Below are positions 16,337 to 25,036 of a stretch of DNA of 58,900 nucleotides, in pieces; position 1 is the stretch's first letter; each line of letters starts with the position of its first letter. Made by a program: the position numbers and the translations under genes. The stretch comes from Oceanibaculum pacificum (GTDB lineage: Bacteria; Pseudomonadota; Alphaproteobacteria; Oceanibaculales; Oceanibaculaceae), in the NCBI RefSeq assembly GCF_001618175.1, contig NZ_LPXN01000002.1, positions 1 to 58,900 of the forward strand, given 5' to 3'. The notes beneath the pieces were generated by a model. It searched no databases, was not told where the DNA came from, and saw nothing but the letters and a program-made list of their open reading frames with translations.

Positions 16337-17320
16337 ATGCGGCTTAAGACATTCAACGCCCCCACAATGGCGGAGGCCATGCGGATGATCCGCGAACAGC
16401 TCGGCGACGATGCCATCATCGTCTCGACCCAGAAGGGCGAGAGCGGCGGTGTGCGCGTGACCGCAGCGCTGGATATGGTGGACGAGCTGGACGATCCGGT
16501 GATGGATCATCGCCACGGCCCCGTCGCCGCCGATCTCACCGATATTCTGACCGAGGCGCTGGAACGGCATAATGTGCCGGGTCGCCTGACCGACCGGCTG
16601 CTGCGCACCGCCAACAGCCTGCATGCCGCCGATCCGGTGCTGGCGCTGGCCGGTGCGCTGGACGCGCATTTCCACTTCGCGACCTTGTCGGACACTGATT
16701 TTCGTCGCCCGGTCATGCTGATCGGCCCGCCCGGCGCCGGCAAGACCGTGGCCGTGGCCAAACTGGCGACCCGCGCGGTGCTGGCCCGCCGGCCGGTCAG
16801 CGTCATCACCACAGACGTTATCAAGGCGGGCGGGGTGGAGCAGTTGCAGGCGCTGACCGCGGTGCTGAAGCTGCGGCTGCTGACCGCGGAAACCCCGGCC
16901 GATCTGAAGCGGCTGTGCGCCGGCCGGACGGACCGCTTGCAACTGATCGACACCGCCGGCATCAACCCCTATGACCGCGACGACGTCGCCGCGCTGAAAG
17001 CGATGATCGACGCGGTAGGGGCGGAACCCATGCTGGTGCTCCCGGCCGGCTGCGATCCGGGCGAGGCGGCAGAAATTGCCGACTCGCTGAAGTCGCTGTC
17101 GATCACCAGGCTGATGGCGACACGGCTCGACATGGCCCGGCGGCTGGGCTTCATGCTGGTGGCGGCGGAGGTTGGCGGGCTACGGTTTTCTTATGTCTGC
17201 ACATCGCCGCAGGTGGCGGAGGGGTTGGCCCCGCTCAACCCGGTTTCCCTGGCACGCTTGTTGCTTCCTGCTGAGGCAGGAGTCAAGTCCTCCCACTATG
17301 GCGATATGGCCTTCGGATGA
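16337..17320 (+). CDS. flhF: Flagellar SRP-type GTPase FlhF
   Basis: FlhF is an SRP-family GTPase that sets the place of polar flagella. The 327-aa sequence begins with the typical MRLKTFNAPTMAEAMRMIREQLG and has the G domain with GPPGAGKTVAVAKLA (about 137-151), the TTDVIKAGGVEQL block and the DTAGI G3 motif. It lacks the long basic linker of the larger gammaproteobacterial FlhF, as usual for alphaproteobacterial forms. Its end overlaps flhG by 4 bp. The 3' end contains a perfect sigma-54 promoter sequence (17250-17264). Confidence 0.93.
   Translation: MRLKTFNAPTMAEAMRMIREQLGDDAIIVSTQKGESGGVRVTAALDMVDELDDPVMDHRHGPVAADLTDILTEALERHNVPGRLTDRLLRTANSLHAADPVLALAGALDAHFHFATLSDTDFRRPVMLIGPPGAGKTVAVAKLATRAVLARRPVSVITTDVIKAGGVEQLQALTAVLKLRLLTAETPADLKRLCAGRTDRLQLIDTAGINPYDRDDVAALKAMIDAVGAEPMLVLPAGCDPGEAAEIADSLKSLSITRLMATRLDMARRLGFMLVAAEVGGLRFSYVCTSPQVAEGLAPLNPVSLARLLLPAEAGVKSSHYGDMAFG
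17250..17264 (+). promoter_or_regulatory. Sigma-54 promoter sequence inside the end of flhF
   Basis: TGGCAC (17250-17255), GCTTG and TTGC (17261-17264), with T after it, match the -24/-12 consensus at every fixed base. The start would be near 17276, about 41 bases before the flhG ATG. The bases also encode Leu-Ala-Arg-Leu-Leu-Leu, so chance is possible, but the position makes an internal promoter for flhG and the fliK-like gene plausible. Confidence 0.55.
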
Positions 17321-18132
17321 GCAACGCAGTTCCACCCTCTAGCTATTCCGGCACGCCGCCGGCCCGTTTGCCCCATGCGGTGGGGCAGGCGACCAACATC
17401 ATCGCCGTCGCCTCCGGCAAGGGCGGCGTCGGCAAGACCTGGCTATCGGTCACGCTGACCCACGCGCTGGCGCGCATGGGCCGCCGCACCCTGCTGTTCG
17501 ACGGCGATCTGGGGCTGGCGAACATCGATGTGCAACTCGGCCTCATGCCGAAGCGCGATCTGGGCGGCTTCATCGAGGGCAAGTTGCTGCTGGAGCAAGC
17601 CATTACCCCGCATCCCGAATTCGGCTTCGACGTGATCGCCGGCCGCTCCGGTTCCGGCAATCTCGCCATGCTGCCGCCGCAGCGGCTGGTGGGGTTGGGC
17701 GATGAGCTGCTGAAGCTGGCGCGCGGCTATGACCGGGTGATCCTCGATCTCGGGGCTGGCATCGACCGCACGGTGCGCACGCTGTCCAGCTGGGCCGGCA
17801 CCAGCCTGGTGGTGGCGACCGCCGACCCGACCTCGCTGACCGACGCCTACGCCTTCATCAAGCTGACCGCGCAGGCCGACCCCAAGGCCGATATCCGCAT
17901 CGTCGTCAACATGGTCGACAGCGTGTCGGAAGGGCAGCGCACCTACCAGACGCTGCTCAAGGCGTGCCAGGGCTTCCTGAAAGTCTCGCCGCCGCTGGCT
18001 GGCATCATCAGGCGCGACCGCAAGGTGGCGGACGCGATCCGCCACCAGACGTCGCTGCTGACCCGCTCGCCCAATTGCGAGGCCGCGCGGGATATCGAAA
18101 AGCTGTTGGAAAACCTGCTGGAACCACAATGA
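17317..18132 (+). CDS. flhG: FlhG/FleN-type MinD-like ATPase
   Basis: FlhG is a ParA/MinD-family ATPase that limits flagellar number and acts with FlhF. The 271-aa protein shows the deviant Walker A GKGGVGKTW (about residues 33-41), the GDLGLANIDVQLGL block that is diagnostic for FlhG/FleN, and the DLGAGI switch region. It begins with a 25-residue tail of low complexity. Start ATG 17317 overlaps the flhF stop and its own stop overlaps the next ATG (18129), so translation is coupled both ways. Confidence 0.93.
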   Translation: MSNAVPPSSYSGTPPARLPHAVGQATNIIAVASGKGGVGKTWLSVTLTHALARMGRRTLLFDGDLGLANIDVQLGLMPKRDLGGFIEGKLLLEQAITPHPEFGFDVIAGRSGSGNLAMLPPQRLVGLGDELLKLARGYDRVILDLGAGIDRTVRTLSSWAGTSLVVATADPTSLTDAYAFIKLTAQADPKADIRIVVNMVDSVSEGQRTYQTLLKACQGFLKVSPPLAGIIRRDRKVADAIRHQTSLLTRSPNCEAARDIEKLLENLLEPQ

Positions 18133-20126
18133 GCTCGGTCCCGCCGACACCGCCTGTCACGGGCGCCGTCCAGGCGCCCTCGGCGGCGGTCGGCACCGCG
18201 ATCGACCCGCCGACCTCGCTGCGCAACGCCGATCCGGGCACGGTGGTTAAGGGCACAGTGGAAGGCCGCGACCGCCAGGGCAATCTGGTGATCCGCACCG
18301 ACCAGGGCGCGGTCGCGGTGAAGACGCCCAACTATATCCGCCCCGGCACCCCGGTCACGCTGGAAGTGCGCGCCACCGGGGACAGCCTCCAGGTCATCAT
18401 CCTGTCCGCCGGGCGCGGCCAGGGCGCAACCCCTCCCGCCGGGCCGGCGCCCTTGCCGCAACCTTCCGCGCCGCCTCCAGCGGCCGGTCAGCCGGCACCT
18501 GTGCCGGGTCAAGCCGTGGCGCAGCCTGCGCCGGGACAGCCGGTCCCGACAGGCCAGGCGCCCGCTGCCACGCCCGCGCCTACACCGGCAGCCACGCCGG
18601 CGCCCGGCGCGGCGATCCCGGCTCCCCCTTCCATACCGCCCGCTGTTACCGTTGCCGGCTCCCCGGCCCTGGCGACCGCGACCCAGCCGCTCCAGCCCTT
18701 GCAGGCCGGGCAGACCGCGCAGCTGATCCTGCTGCAAACCGCCGCCTTGGCCCCGTCGACCCCCGCCGCGCCTGGAGCCCCGGCTGCGGCAGCGCCGGCC
18801 ACGCCCACCCCCGTTACGCCCACCCCCGTTACCGCCCCGGCATCCACCGCAACGCCGTCGCCGGCGATACCTGGCCAAGCGCCGCCGGCCGCTGCCGCGC
18901 CAGCGGGAACGACACCGCCACAAGCGACACCGCCGCAAGGGACACCAGTTCCTCCCCAGCCGGGACAGGCATCCGCCCCTCAATTGAGTATCGGCCAAAC
19001 CCCGGCCAGCCAGATTGCCGCGGGGCCGCCCGCTGCCGGGCCGATGCCGGCGGTGTTCACGCCGCCATCGGCATCGCCGCAAGGGGCGCTCACGGTGGCG
19101 GCAAGCCCGACGCAGATTCTCCAGGCGCTGCCGACCGGCGCGCAGATTCAGGCCAGCGTGACCGGCATCCAGCCGCCGCCCGCCGCCGGCCAGCCGCCCT
19201 TGCCGATGGGCCTGCAACCCTTGCCGGGCGGCGGGGTGGCGATACAGGCCAGCGTCGTCGGCCGGACGGCGGCGGGCCAACCGTTGCTGCAGACCCCGGC
19301 TGGGCTGGTGACGGTGCAGGGCGCGCAGGGCCTGCCGTTGGGCAGCGGCGTGACGCTGGGCCTGTCGCCTGAGGCGCTGCGCGGGCTGGAGGCGCTGGCG
19401 CGCGGCGGCCAGCCCACGGCGCTGCCGCAGGCGGCGACGGTCCCCGGCGGCCTGGGGCGGCAATGGCCCGCCTTGCAGGAGGCGCTGGCGCAATTGGCGC
19501 AGGTGAATCCGGCGCTGGCGCAGAGCGTGCTGCAATCCGCCATTCCGCAGCCCGGCCCTCAGCTTGCCGGTGCGCTGCTGTTCGTCATGGCGGCGATGCG
19601 GGGCGGCGATCTGCGCGGCTTGCTGGGCGACAGCGCGGTGCGCACGCTGGGCGGACGCGACGGCCGCACGCCGCTGATCGGCCGGCTTAGCGACGATATG
19701 GGCCGGATGAGCCGCGATGCCCCGGATTCCAGCGGCCAGGAATGGCGTGGCTATTACCTGCCGATGTTCGACGGCCAGCAATTGCAGCAGATAAGGCTGT
19801 TCATGCGTGGCCCGAACGATGAGGGCGAGGGCGGGGAGGAGGGCGGCGGCCAGGGCCACCGCTTCCTCATCGACCTGGATTTAAGCCGCCTGGGGGCCTT
19901 GCAGCTCGACGGGCTGGCCCGCAAGGACAGGCTGGATCTGATCGTGCGCACCCACCGCCGCCTGCCGATGGAGGTGCGGCGCGACATCGACACACTGTTC
20001 ATCGAAACGGCCGAGCAGGTCGGGCTGAAGGGGCAGGTCAGCTTTCAATCCACGCCGCATTTCCCGCCGCTGCCCTTCGTCGACAAATCCGAGACTATCG
20101 AGATTCACGGCGAGGTTGAGGCGTAG
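18129..20126 (+). CDS. fliK: FliK-like hook-length control protein
   Basis: A 665-aa protein with two parts. Residues about 90-420 are a Pro/Ala/Gln-rich disordered stretch with short tandem repeats, as in ruler proteins. The C-terminal ~110 residues (YYLPMFDGQQLQQIRLFMRG, then FLIDLDLSRLGALQLDGL and LIVRTHRRLPMEVRRDI) resemble the Flg_hook domain of FliK, which switches export specificity at the gate. The ATG at 18129 overlaps the flhG stop and replaces a longer in-frame ORF without a ribosome site. It is the last flagellar gene of the operon. Some relatives are annotated only as hypothetical, so the symbol is moderately secure. Confidence 0.75.
   Translation: MSSVPPTPPVTGAVQAPSAAVGTAIDPPTSLRNADPGTVVKGTVEGRDRQGNLVIRTDQGAVAVKTPNYIRPGTPVTLEVRATGDSLQVIILSAGRGQGATPPAGPAPLPQPSAPPPAAGQPAPVPGQAVAQPAPGQPVPTGQAPAATPAPTPAATPAPGAAIPAPPSIPPAVTVAGSPALATATQPLQPLQAGQTAQLILLQTAALAPSTPAAPGAPAAAAPATPTPVTPTPVTAPASTATPSPAIPGQAPPAAAAPAGTTPPQATPPQGTPVPPQPGQASAPQLSIGQTPASQIAAGPPAAGPMPAVFTPPSASPQGALTVAASPTQILQALPTGAQIQASVTGIQPPPAAGQPPLPMGLQPLPGGGVAIQASVVGRTAAGQPLLQTPAGLVTVQGAQGLPLGSGVTLGLSPEALRGLEALARGGQPTALPQAATVPGGLGRQWPALQEALAQLAQVNPALAQSVLQSAIPQPGPQLAGALLFVMAAMRGGDLRGLLGDSAVRTLGGRDGRTPLIGRLSDDMGRMSRDAPDSSGQEWRGYYLPMFDGQQLQQIRLFMRGPNDEGEGGEEGGGQGHRFLIDLDLSRLGALQLDGLARKDRLDLIVRTHRRLPMEVRRDIDTLFIETAEQVGLKGQVSFQSTPHFPPLPFVDKSETIEIHGEVEA
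18801..18830 (+). repeat. 15-bp tandem direct repeat in the fliK linker
   Basis: The 15-base unit ACGCCCACCCCCGTT occurs twice in direct succession and encodes the repeated Thr-Pro-Thr-Pro-Val linker. Such units change copy number by slippage and would alter linker length. Confidence 0.8.
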
Positions 20127-20233
20127 GCGTGTAATAAAATTGCGCAACCCCCCGTTGCTTGCGTCATGTCTGGCAATCTCTTGTCGGTTTCGCCATATTG
20201 CCGGGTATATCCAATACCTTTGGGAGATATCCA

Positions 20234-22624
20234 ATGGCCGGCAAGGCGGAACTGACGCTGATCTCCAACGGTTCGCAGGATGAGCCGGCGGACAAGCTGG
20301 CCTATCTGAAGGCGCTGGAACGGCGGGTTCTATGGCTGTCCCATTGGATGATCCATAACGCCAACCATATCCGCCCCTCGCGCGACGGCTTGAAGGTTGG
20401 CGGCCACCAGGCCTCTTCCGCCTCGGTCGCCACCTTGATGACGGCGCTGTATTTCGACGTGCTGCGGCCGGAGGACCGGGTTGCGGTGAAGCCGCACGCC
20501 AGCCCGATCTATCATGCCATCCAGTATCTGATGGGCCGCCAGGACCGTGACGCGCTGGAGAATTTCCGCGCGCTGGGCGGCGCACAATCCTACCCGTCGC
20601 GCACCAAGGACAAGGACGAGGTGGATTTCTCCACCGGCTCGGTTGGCCTCGGCGTGGCGATGACCCTGTTCGGCTCGATCACCCAGGATTACGTGCGCCA
20701 GCACTTCCCGGAGAAGGATAGCGGCAAGGCCGGCCGGATGATCGCCATCATGGGCGACGCCGAGCTGGACGAGGGCAATATCTACGAGGCGCTGCTGGAA
20801 GGCTGGAAATACGACATCCGCAACACCTGGTGGGTGATCGATTATAACCGCCAGAGCCTGGACGGCGTGGTGAACGACCAGCTGTTCCAGAAGATCAAGG
20901 GCTTCTTCGCCGCCGTTGGCTGGAAGGTCGTGATGATCAAGTACGGCAAGCTGCAGGAGGAGGCGTTCAAGAAGCCCGGCGGCGAGGCGCTGCGCACCTG
21001 GATCGACGATTGCCCGAACGACCTTTACTCCGCCCTGGTGTTCAAGGGCCAGAACGGCGCGCCGGGCGGCTGGCGCAAGCGCATCCTGGCCGATCTGGCG
21101 GGCCATAACGGCATCCCGCAACTGCTGGCGGAATATGACGATGAAGGCCTGCACCAGTTGATGACCAATCTGGGCGGCAACGACATGGAAGCCGTGCGCG
21201 AGGGCTTCGCGCAGGCCGAAGACGACATGCCGCATTGCTTCATCGCCTACACCATCAAGGGCGCGCAAACGCCGCAGGCCGGCCATAAGGATAATCACGC
21301 CGGGCTGATGAGCGTCGAGCAGATGGAGAGCTTCAAGAAGCAGATGGGCATCGCCGACGGGGCCGAATGGGACCCGCTGGACGATCGCGACATGCCCGTC
21401 GCCAGCCTGCGCGAATTCATCGCCCAGGCTCCGTTCAACCAGCAGGGCAGCCGTATCAAGGACAGCGCACCGGTGCCGGTGCCGGCTGACTTCCCGACCG
21501 TCACGGCGGACAAGATATCCACCCAGGCCGCCTTCGGCACGATCCTGAACGCGCTGGGCAAGGGGCAGAGCGAGCTGGCCGGGCGCATCGTCTCGACCTC
21601 GCCGGACGTGACCGTCTCCACTAATCTCGGTCCCTGGGTGAACCAGCGCGGCCTGTTCAGCCGCCGCGCCCGCGACGACATCTTCCGCACGGAAAAGGTT
21701 GTCTCGGCGCAGAAATGGGCGCGCTCGCTCGCCGGCCAGCATATCGAGCTGGGCATCGCCGAGAATAACCTGTTCATCATGCTGGCGGCGCTGGGCCTGG
21801 CCGGGCCGCTGTTCGGCGAGAAGCTGCTGCCGGTCGGCACGCTGTACGATCCCTTTATCTCGCGCGGGCTGGATGCGTTGAACTATGCCTGCTACCAGGA
21901 TGCCCGCTTCATGCTGGTCTCCACCCCGTCGGGCATCACGCTGGCGCCGGAGGGCGGGGCGCACCAGTCGATCTCCACGCCGCTGATCGGCATGGGCCAG
22001 CCGGGCCTGACCTATTACGAGCCGGCCTATGCCGACGAATTGGCGGCGATCATGCGCTGGGGCTTCGGCCACATGCAGGCGGCCGATGGCGGCTCGCTCT
22101 ATCTGCGCCTCTCCACGCGGGCGCTGGAGCAGCCGCAGCGTGACGCCACGGAGGATTTCGCCGGGCAAGTCGTGGCCGGGGCCTATTGGCTGGTCGAGCC
22201 GGCGGCGGACTCCGAGGTGGCGCTGGTCTATTGCGGCGCCATCGCGCCGGAGGTTATGGAGGCGCACGCCGCGCTGGCCGAGGACATGCCGGGCCTGGGC
22301 ATCCTGGCCGTCACCTCGCCGGACCGGCTCTATACCGATTGGAACAGGCAGACCGAAGCCCGCCGCAAGGGCCAGTCGATAGCGCCGACGCATCTCGATC
22401 GGCTGCTGGCGCAGGCCCCGGCGGCCTCGCTGGTCACGGTGCATGACAGCCATCCGGCGTCGCTGTCCTGGATCGGCGCGGCGGCGGGACGCCCGGTGCA
22501 GTCGCTCGGCGTCACCAAGTTCGGCCAGTCCGCCGACCTGCAGGATCTCTATCGCGCCTACGGGCTGGATGCCGACGCGATCATCGATTCCGTCGCCGCC
22601 GCCTGCCTTGGCCGGCTGAATTGA
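20234..22624 (+). CDS. Thiamine-diphosphate enzyme, AceE/transketolase-like
   Basis: A 796-aa cytoplasmic enzyme with the three-domain layout of transketolases and homodimeric pyruvate dehydrogenase E1. The N-terminal domain opens like AceE (WMIHNANHIRPSRDGLKVGGHQASSAS) and holds the cofactor motif GDAELDEGN...VIDYNRQSLDG, where the usual GDG reads GDA. The central pyrimidine domain has the Glu-bearing HIELGIAENNLFIMLAALGL. This branch lies between AceE and transketolase and is often labelled simply transketolase. No dihydrolipoyl acyltransferase or dehydrogenase gene is adjacent, so the substrate (pyruvate, another 2-oxo acid or a ketose phosphate) stays open. ATG 20234 has GGGAGA upstream and is preferred to a TTG at 20159. 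Confidence 0.8.
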   Translation: MAGKAELTLISNGSQDEPADKLAYLKALERRVLWLSHWMIHNANHIRPSRDGLKVGGHQASSASVATLMTALYFDVLRPEDRVAVKPHASPIYHAIQYLMGRQDRDALENFRALGGAQSYPSRTKDKDEVDFSTGSVGLGVAMTLFGSITQDYVRQHFPEKDSGKAGRMIAIMGDAELDEGNIYEALLEGWKYDIRNTWWVIDYNRQSLDGVVNDQLFQKIKGFFAAVGWKVVMIKYGKLQEEAFKKPGGEALRTWIDDCPNDLYSALVFKGQNGAPGGWRKRILADLAGHNGIPQLLAEYDDEGLHQLMTNLGGNDMEAVREGFAQAEDDMPHCFIAYTIKGAQTPQAGHKDNHAGLMSVEQMESFKKQMGIADGAEWDPLDDRDMPVASLREFIAQAPFNQQGSRIKDSAPVPVPADFPTVTADKISTQAAFGTILNALGKGQSELAGRIVSTSPDVTVSTNLGPWVNQRGLFSRRARDDIFRTEKVVSAQKWARSLAGQHIELGIAENNLFIMLAALGLAGPLFGEKLLPVGTLYDPFISRGLDALNYACYQDARFMLVSTPSGITLAPEGGAHQSISTPLIGMGQPGLTYYEPAYADELAAIMRWGFGHMQAADGGSLYLRLSTRALEQPQRDATEDFAGQVVAGAYWLVEPAADSEVALVYCGAIAPEVMEAHAALAEDMPGLGILAVTSPDRLYTDWNRQTEARRKGQSIAPTHLDRLLAQAPAASLVTVHDSHPASLSWIGAAAGRPVQSLGVTKFGQSADLQDLYRAYGLDADAIIDSVAAACLGRLN

Positions 22625-22748
22625 TCCGCTCTTCGCTGGCGGTTCTGGAAGGGCCGGAAAGGCAGCCCTGCGCGGTTAACGCTTGTCTCCCAACCCGGAA
22701 GGGCGGAGTAAAGCAGGCTTAAGGGCTCCGCCTTCCAAGAGGGCTTCA

Positions 22749-23666
22749 GTGGAATTGCAAACCTCGACCAAGGGCGCCGGGCTGTTGTTCGGCAATGCCT
22801 ACCTGCTGCTCGTGCTGACCACGCTGATGTGGGGCGGCAATGCCGTGGCGGGGCGGATTGCCGTTGGCGAGATCTCGCCGATGCTGCTGACCGGCATTCG
22901 CTGGATTGGGGTGGTGATCCTGCTGGCGATTTTCGCCCGCCGCACGGTGATCGCCGAATGGCCGGTGCTGCGCCGGCATCTGCCGTTCCTGATGGCGATG
23001 GGGGCGCTGGGCTTCACCGGCTTCAACGCGCTGTTCTATCTGTCGGCCTATACGACCAGCGCGATCAATATCGGCATCATCCAGGGGGCTATTCCGATAT
23101 TCGTGCTGATTGGCGCCTATATCGCCTATCGCACGCCGGTCACGCTGGTGCAGGTCATCGGCGCGGCGCTGACCATGATCGGCGTGGCGCTGGTGGCGAC
23201 GCGCGGCGAGATCGCCCATGCCCAGGCGCTGCGCATCAATGAGGGCGACTTGCTGATGGTGATCGCCTGCGCGCTCTATGCCGGCTACACGGTGGCGTTG
23301 CGCAAGCGGCCGGCGGTGTCCGGCTTGGCGATGTTCTCGGTGATGGCGGTGGCGGCGCTGCTGACCTCGCTGCCGCTGGTGGCGATCGAGGCGGCGATGG
23401 GCGATTTCCGCGCGCCCACCCCGACTGGCTGGGCCGTGCTGGCCTTCGTGGTGCTGTTCCCGTCCTTCCTGTCGCAGATATTCTTCCTGCGCAGCGTGCA
23501 ACTGGTCGGGCCGGGACGGGCCGGCCTGTTCGTCAATCTGGTGCCGATCTTCGCCGCCATCCTGGCGGTGCTGGTGCTGGGCGAGCTGTTCCAGCTCTAC
23601 CACGCCCTGGCGCTGGGGCTAGTGCTGGGCGGCATCTGGCTGGCAGAGCGCCGCCGCAGCGCTTGA
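22749..23666 (+). CDS. EamA-family DMT transporter
   Basis: A 305-aa inner-membrane protein with ten predicted membrane segments arranged as two EamA repeats, the first from about residue 15 and the second from about residue 165. Characteristic pieces are TTLMWGGNAVAGRIAVGEI at the first helix, the YTTSAINIGIIQGAIPIFV loop, and ILAVLVLGELFQLYHALALGL near the end. Such proteins usually export amino acids or other metabolites. The GTG at 22749 is chosen because AAGAGGG lies five bases upstream; an in-frame TTG at 22683 would add 22 residues. It points towards the convergent hydrolase gene 7 bases away. Confidence 0.88.
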   Translation: MELQTSTKGAGLLFGNAYLLLVLTTLMWGGNAVAGRIAVGEISPMLLTGIRWIGVVILLAIFARRTVIAEWPVLRRHLPFLMAMGALGFTGFNALFYLSAYTTSAINIGIIQGAIPIFVLIGAYIAYRTPVTLVQVIGAALTMIGVALVATRGEIAHAQALRINEGDLLMVIACALYAGYTVALRKRPAVSGLAMFSVMAVAALLTSLPLVAIEAAMGDFRAPTPTGWAVLAFVVLFPSFLSQIFFLRSVQLVGPGRAGLFVNLVPIFAAILAVLVLGELFQLYHALALGLVLGGIWLAERRRSA

Positions 23667-23673
23667 AGCGGCG

Positions 23674-24630
23674 TCAGCCGATCCGCTTGCACAGCCGCAG
23701 CTTGCGGGTGCCGACCCCCTGCTTGTAGCTGGGCATCATCAGCAGGCAATCGTCATGCGGCGTCACGATGGTCTCGTCGCCATCCCGGGCGATGGGAGTG
23801 CCGGCCTTGGCGATGACCTCCATGCCGATATATTCCTCGGCGAACTGGAAATCGTCGGTCTTGGCGGTGATGCCGCCGGTTACTTCCCACATCGCCGCCT
23901 TGGGCGGGTTCTTGGCTTCCGGCGACAGGTTGCGGTCAATGACCGAGGGGTCGACCGCGCCGGTCACCCGCAGGAAATGCATCGCCGTATCCATCGCCAC
24001 CCGGCCGCTGGAGGCGGCCCAATGCTGGCCGCATTCCACCAGCAGCGCCACCTTGTCGTTCTTCGGGTCGTTGAAGGGGGTATATTCGATGATGCGTCGG
24101 CCGACGATATGGCCGGAGCCGCACATGATGTAGGCCGGGAAATTCACCTGGGCGGCGAAATCGCGCTCCTTCTCCAACCCGTGGCAGATCATCAGCGGCT
24201 CGGAATAGGTGCTGAGCGAGTGGATATCGAGCAGTAAATCGACCGAATCGAAGAATGGCCGCAATTCCCGCGCCCGGCGCAGCTCCACCGTATTCTCCGG
24301 CCCGTCCAGTCGTTCCTCGACCCAGACGCGGTTGAAGTCCTCTTCCACGAAGCGCGAATCGTTCGGCTTGGCCGGGTCGAACCGGCCGAACGCCGCATGG
24401 TTCACGAAGGCGAAGCTGAGCTTGCCCTTGACCGGCCGCACGCCCTGCTTCAACAGCGCGTCCAGCGCGATGGCCCCGCAAATCTCGTTGCCGTGGGTCA
24501 GCGCATTGATCGCCACATGCGGGCCCGGCACGCCGCTGTCGAAGCTGGTGACGAACTCGATGCCGGTATTGCCCTTGCGATAGGGTTCGATATCCGGGGC
24601 GGTCAGCTCGACCGGGTAGCTCTGGGCCAT
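23674..24630 (-). CDS. Succinylglutamate desuccinylase/aspartoacylase-family zinc hydrolase
   Basis: A 318-aa M14-like metal-dependent amidohydrolase. The zinc ligands are visible in ALTHGNEICG (His and Glu) and LLLDIHSLS (His), and a catalytic Glu is likely in LLVECGQHW. The C-terminal ~80 residues form the small beta domain of AstE/AspA relatives. Neighbours give no pathway clue, so the substrate could be an N-acyl amino acid or another amide. It is divergent from the liv operon across a 406-base gap, and such hydrolases are sometimes found next to importers of their substrate. Confidence 0.88.
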   Translation of the reverse strand: MAQSYPVELTAPDIEPYRKGNTGIEFVTSFDSGVPGPHVAINALTHGNEICGAIALDALLKQGVRPVKGKLSFAFVNHAAFGRFDPAKPNDSRFVEEDFNRVWVEERLDGPENTVELRRARELRPFFDSVDLLLDIHSLSTYSEPLMICHGLEKERDFAAQVNFPAYIMCGSGHIVGRRIIEYTPFNDPKNDKVALLVECGQHWAASSGRVAMDTAMHFLRVTGAVDPSVIDRNLSPEAKNPPKAAMWEVTGGITAKTDDFQFAEEYIGMEVIAKAGTPIARDGDETIVTPHDDCLLMMPSYKQGVGTRKLRLCKRIG

Positions 24631-25036
24631 GGGGCGATCCTCAGCAGGCGGAAAGTTGAGAGACGGAAAAACAACTTTGCCGGTTATAGACGCCCAGCCC
24701 CGCCTCCGCCAACCCGGCTTTCCGATAAGAATTCTGCATAAGGGCTTTCTTATGCGCGCCTTGCGTCTTGTGCAGGGCTGCCATCTTGGATAGGGTCTAT
24801 GCAGAAAAAGAATGCGAACGGGGAATTCACGTCGTCAGATCCCGGAAAACCGGGACATCCCAGCAGGCTGAAGCAGGACGAACCCGCTTGTGCGGGCAGT
24901 CTCCCTACATCCTGGCCGGGCAGCGTGCGTTTTCCGTTCGAAGAAGCAAGAGCCGGTCTTTCCTAAAGCCGTGGAACCAACCGCGGCGCCCCGAATCGTG
25001 CGGGCGGAAGGGCGGCGTGTCAGGGAGCGGAACGGT
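24631..25036. other. Divergent intergenic region between hydrolase and liv operon
   Basis: This 406-base region must hold the promoters of both divergent units. A 6-bp perfect hairpin (TCCCGG-AAAA-CCGGGA, 24840-24855) lies in the liv leader. An open frame runs back from livG to 24890, but its composition and lack of a ribosome site argue against coding use. I see no RNA gene or known riboswitch. Confidence 0.5.

Noticed and set aside
17943..19859. 638-codon open frame antisense to flhG/fliK
   Set aside because: It follows from the Pro/Ala codon bias of the real gene; the translation is Arg/Gly low complexity and has no ribosome site.
20330..22453. 707-codon open frame antisense to the AceE/transketolase-like gene
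   Set aside because: Shadow frame; the plus strand carries recognisable cofactor motifs.
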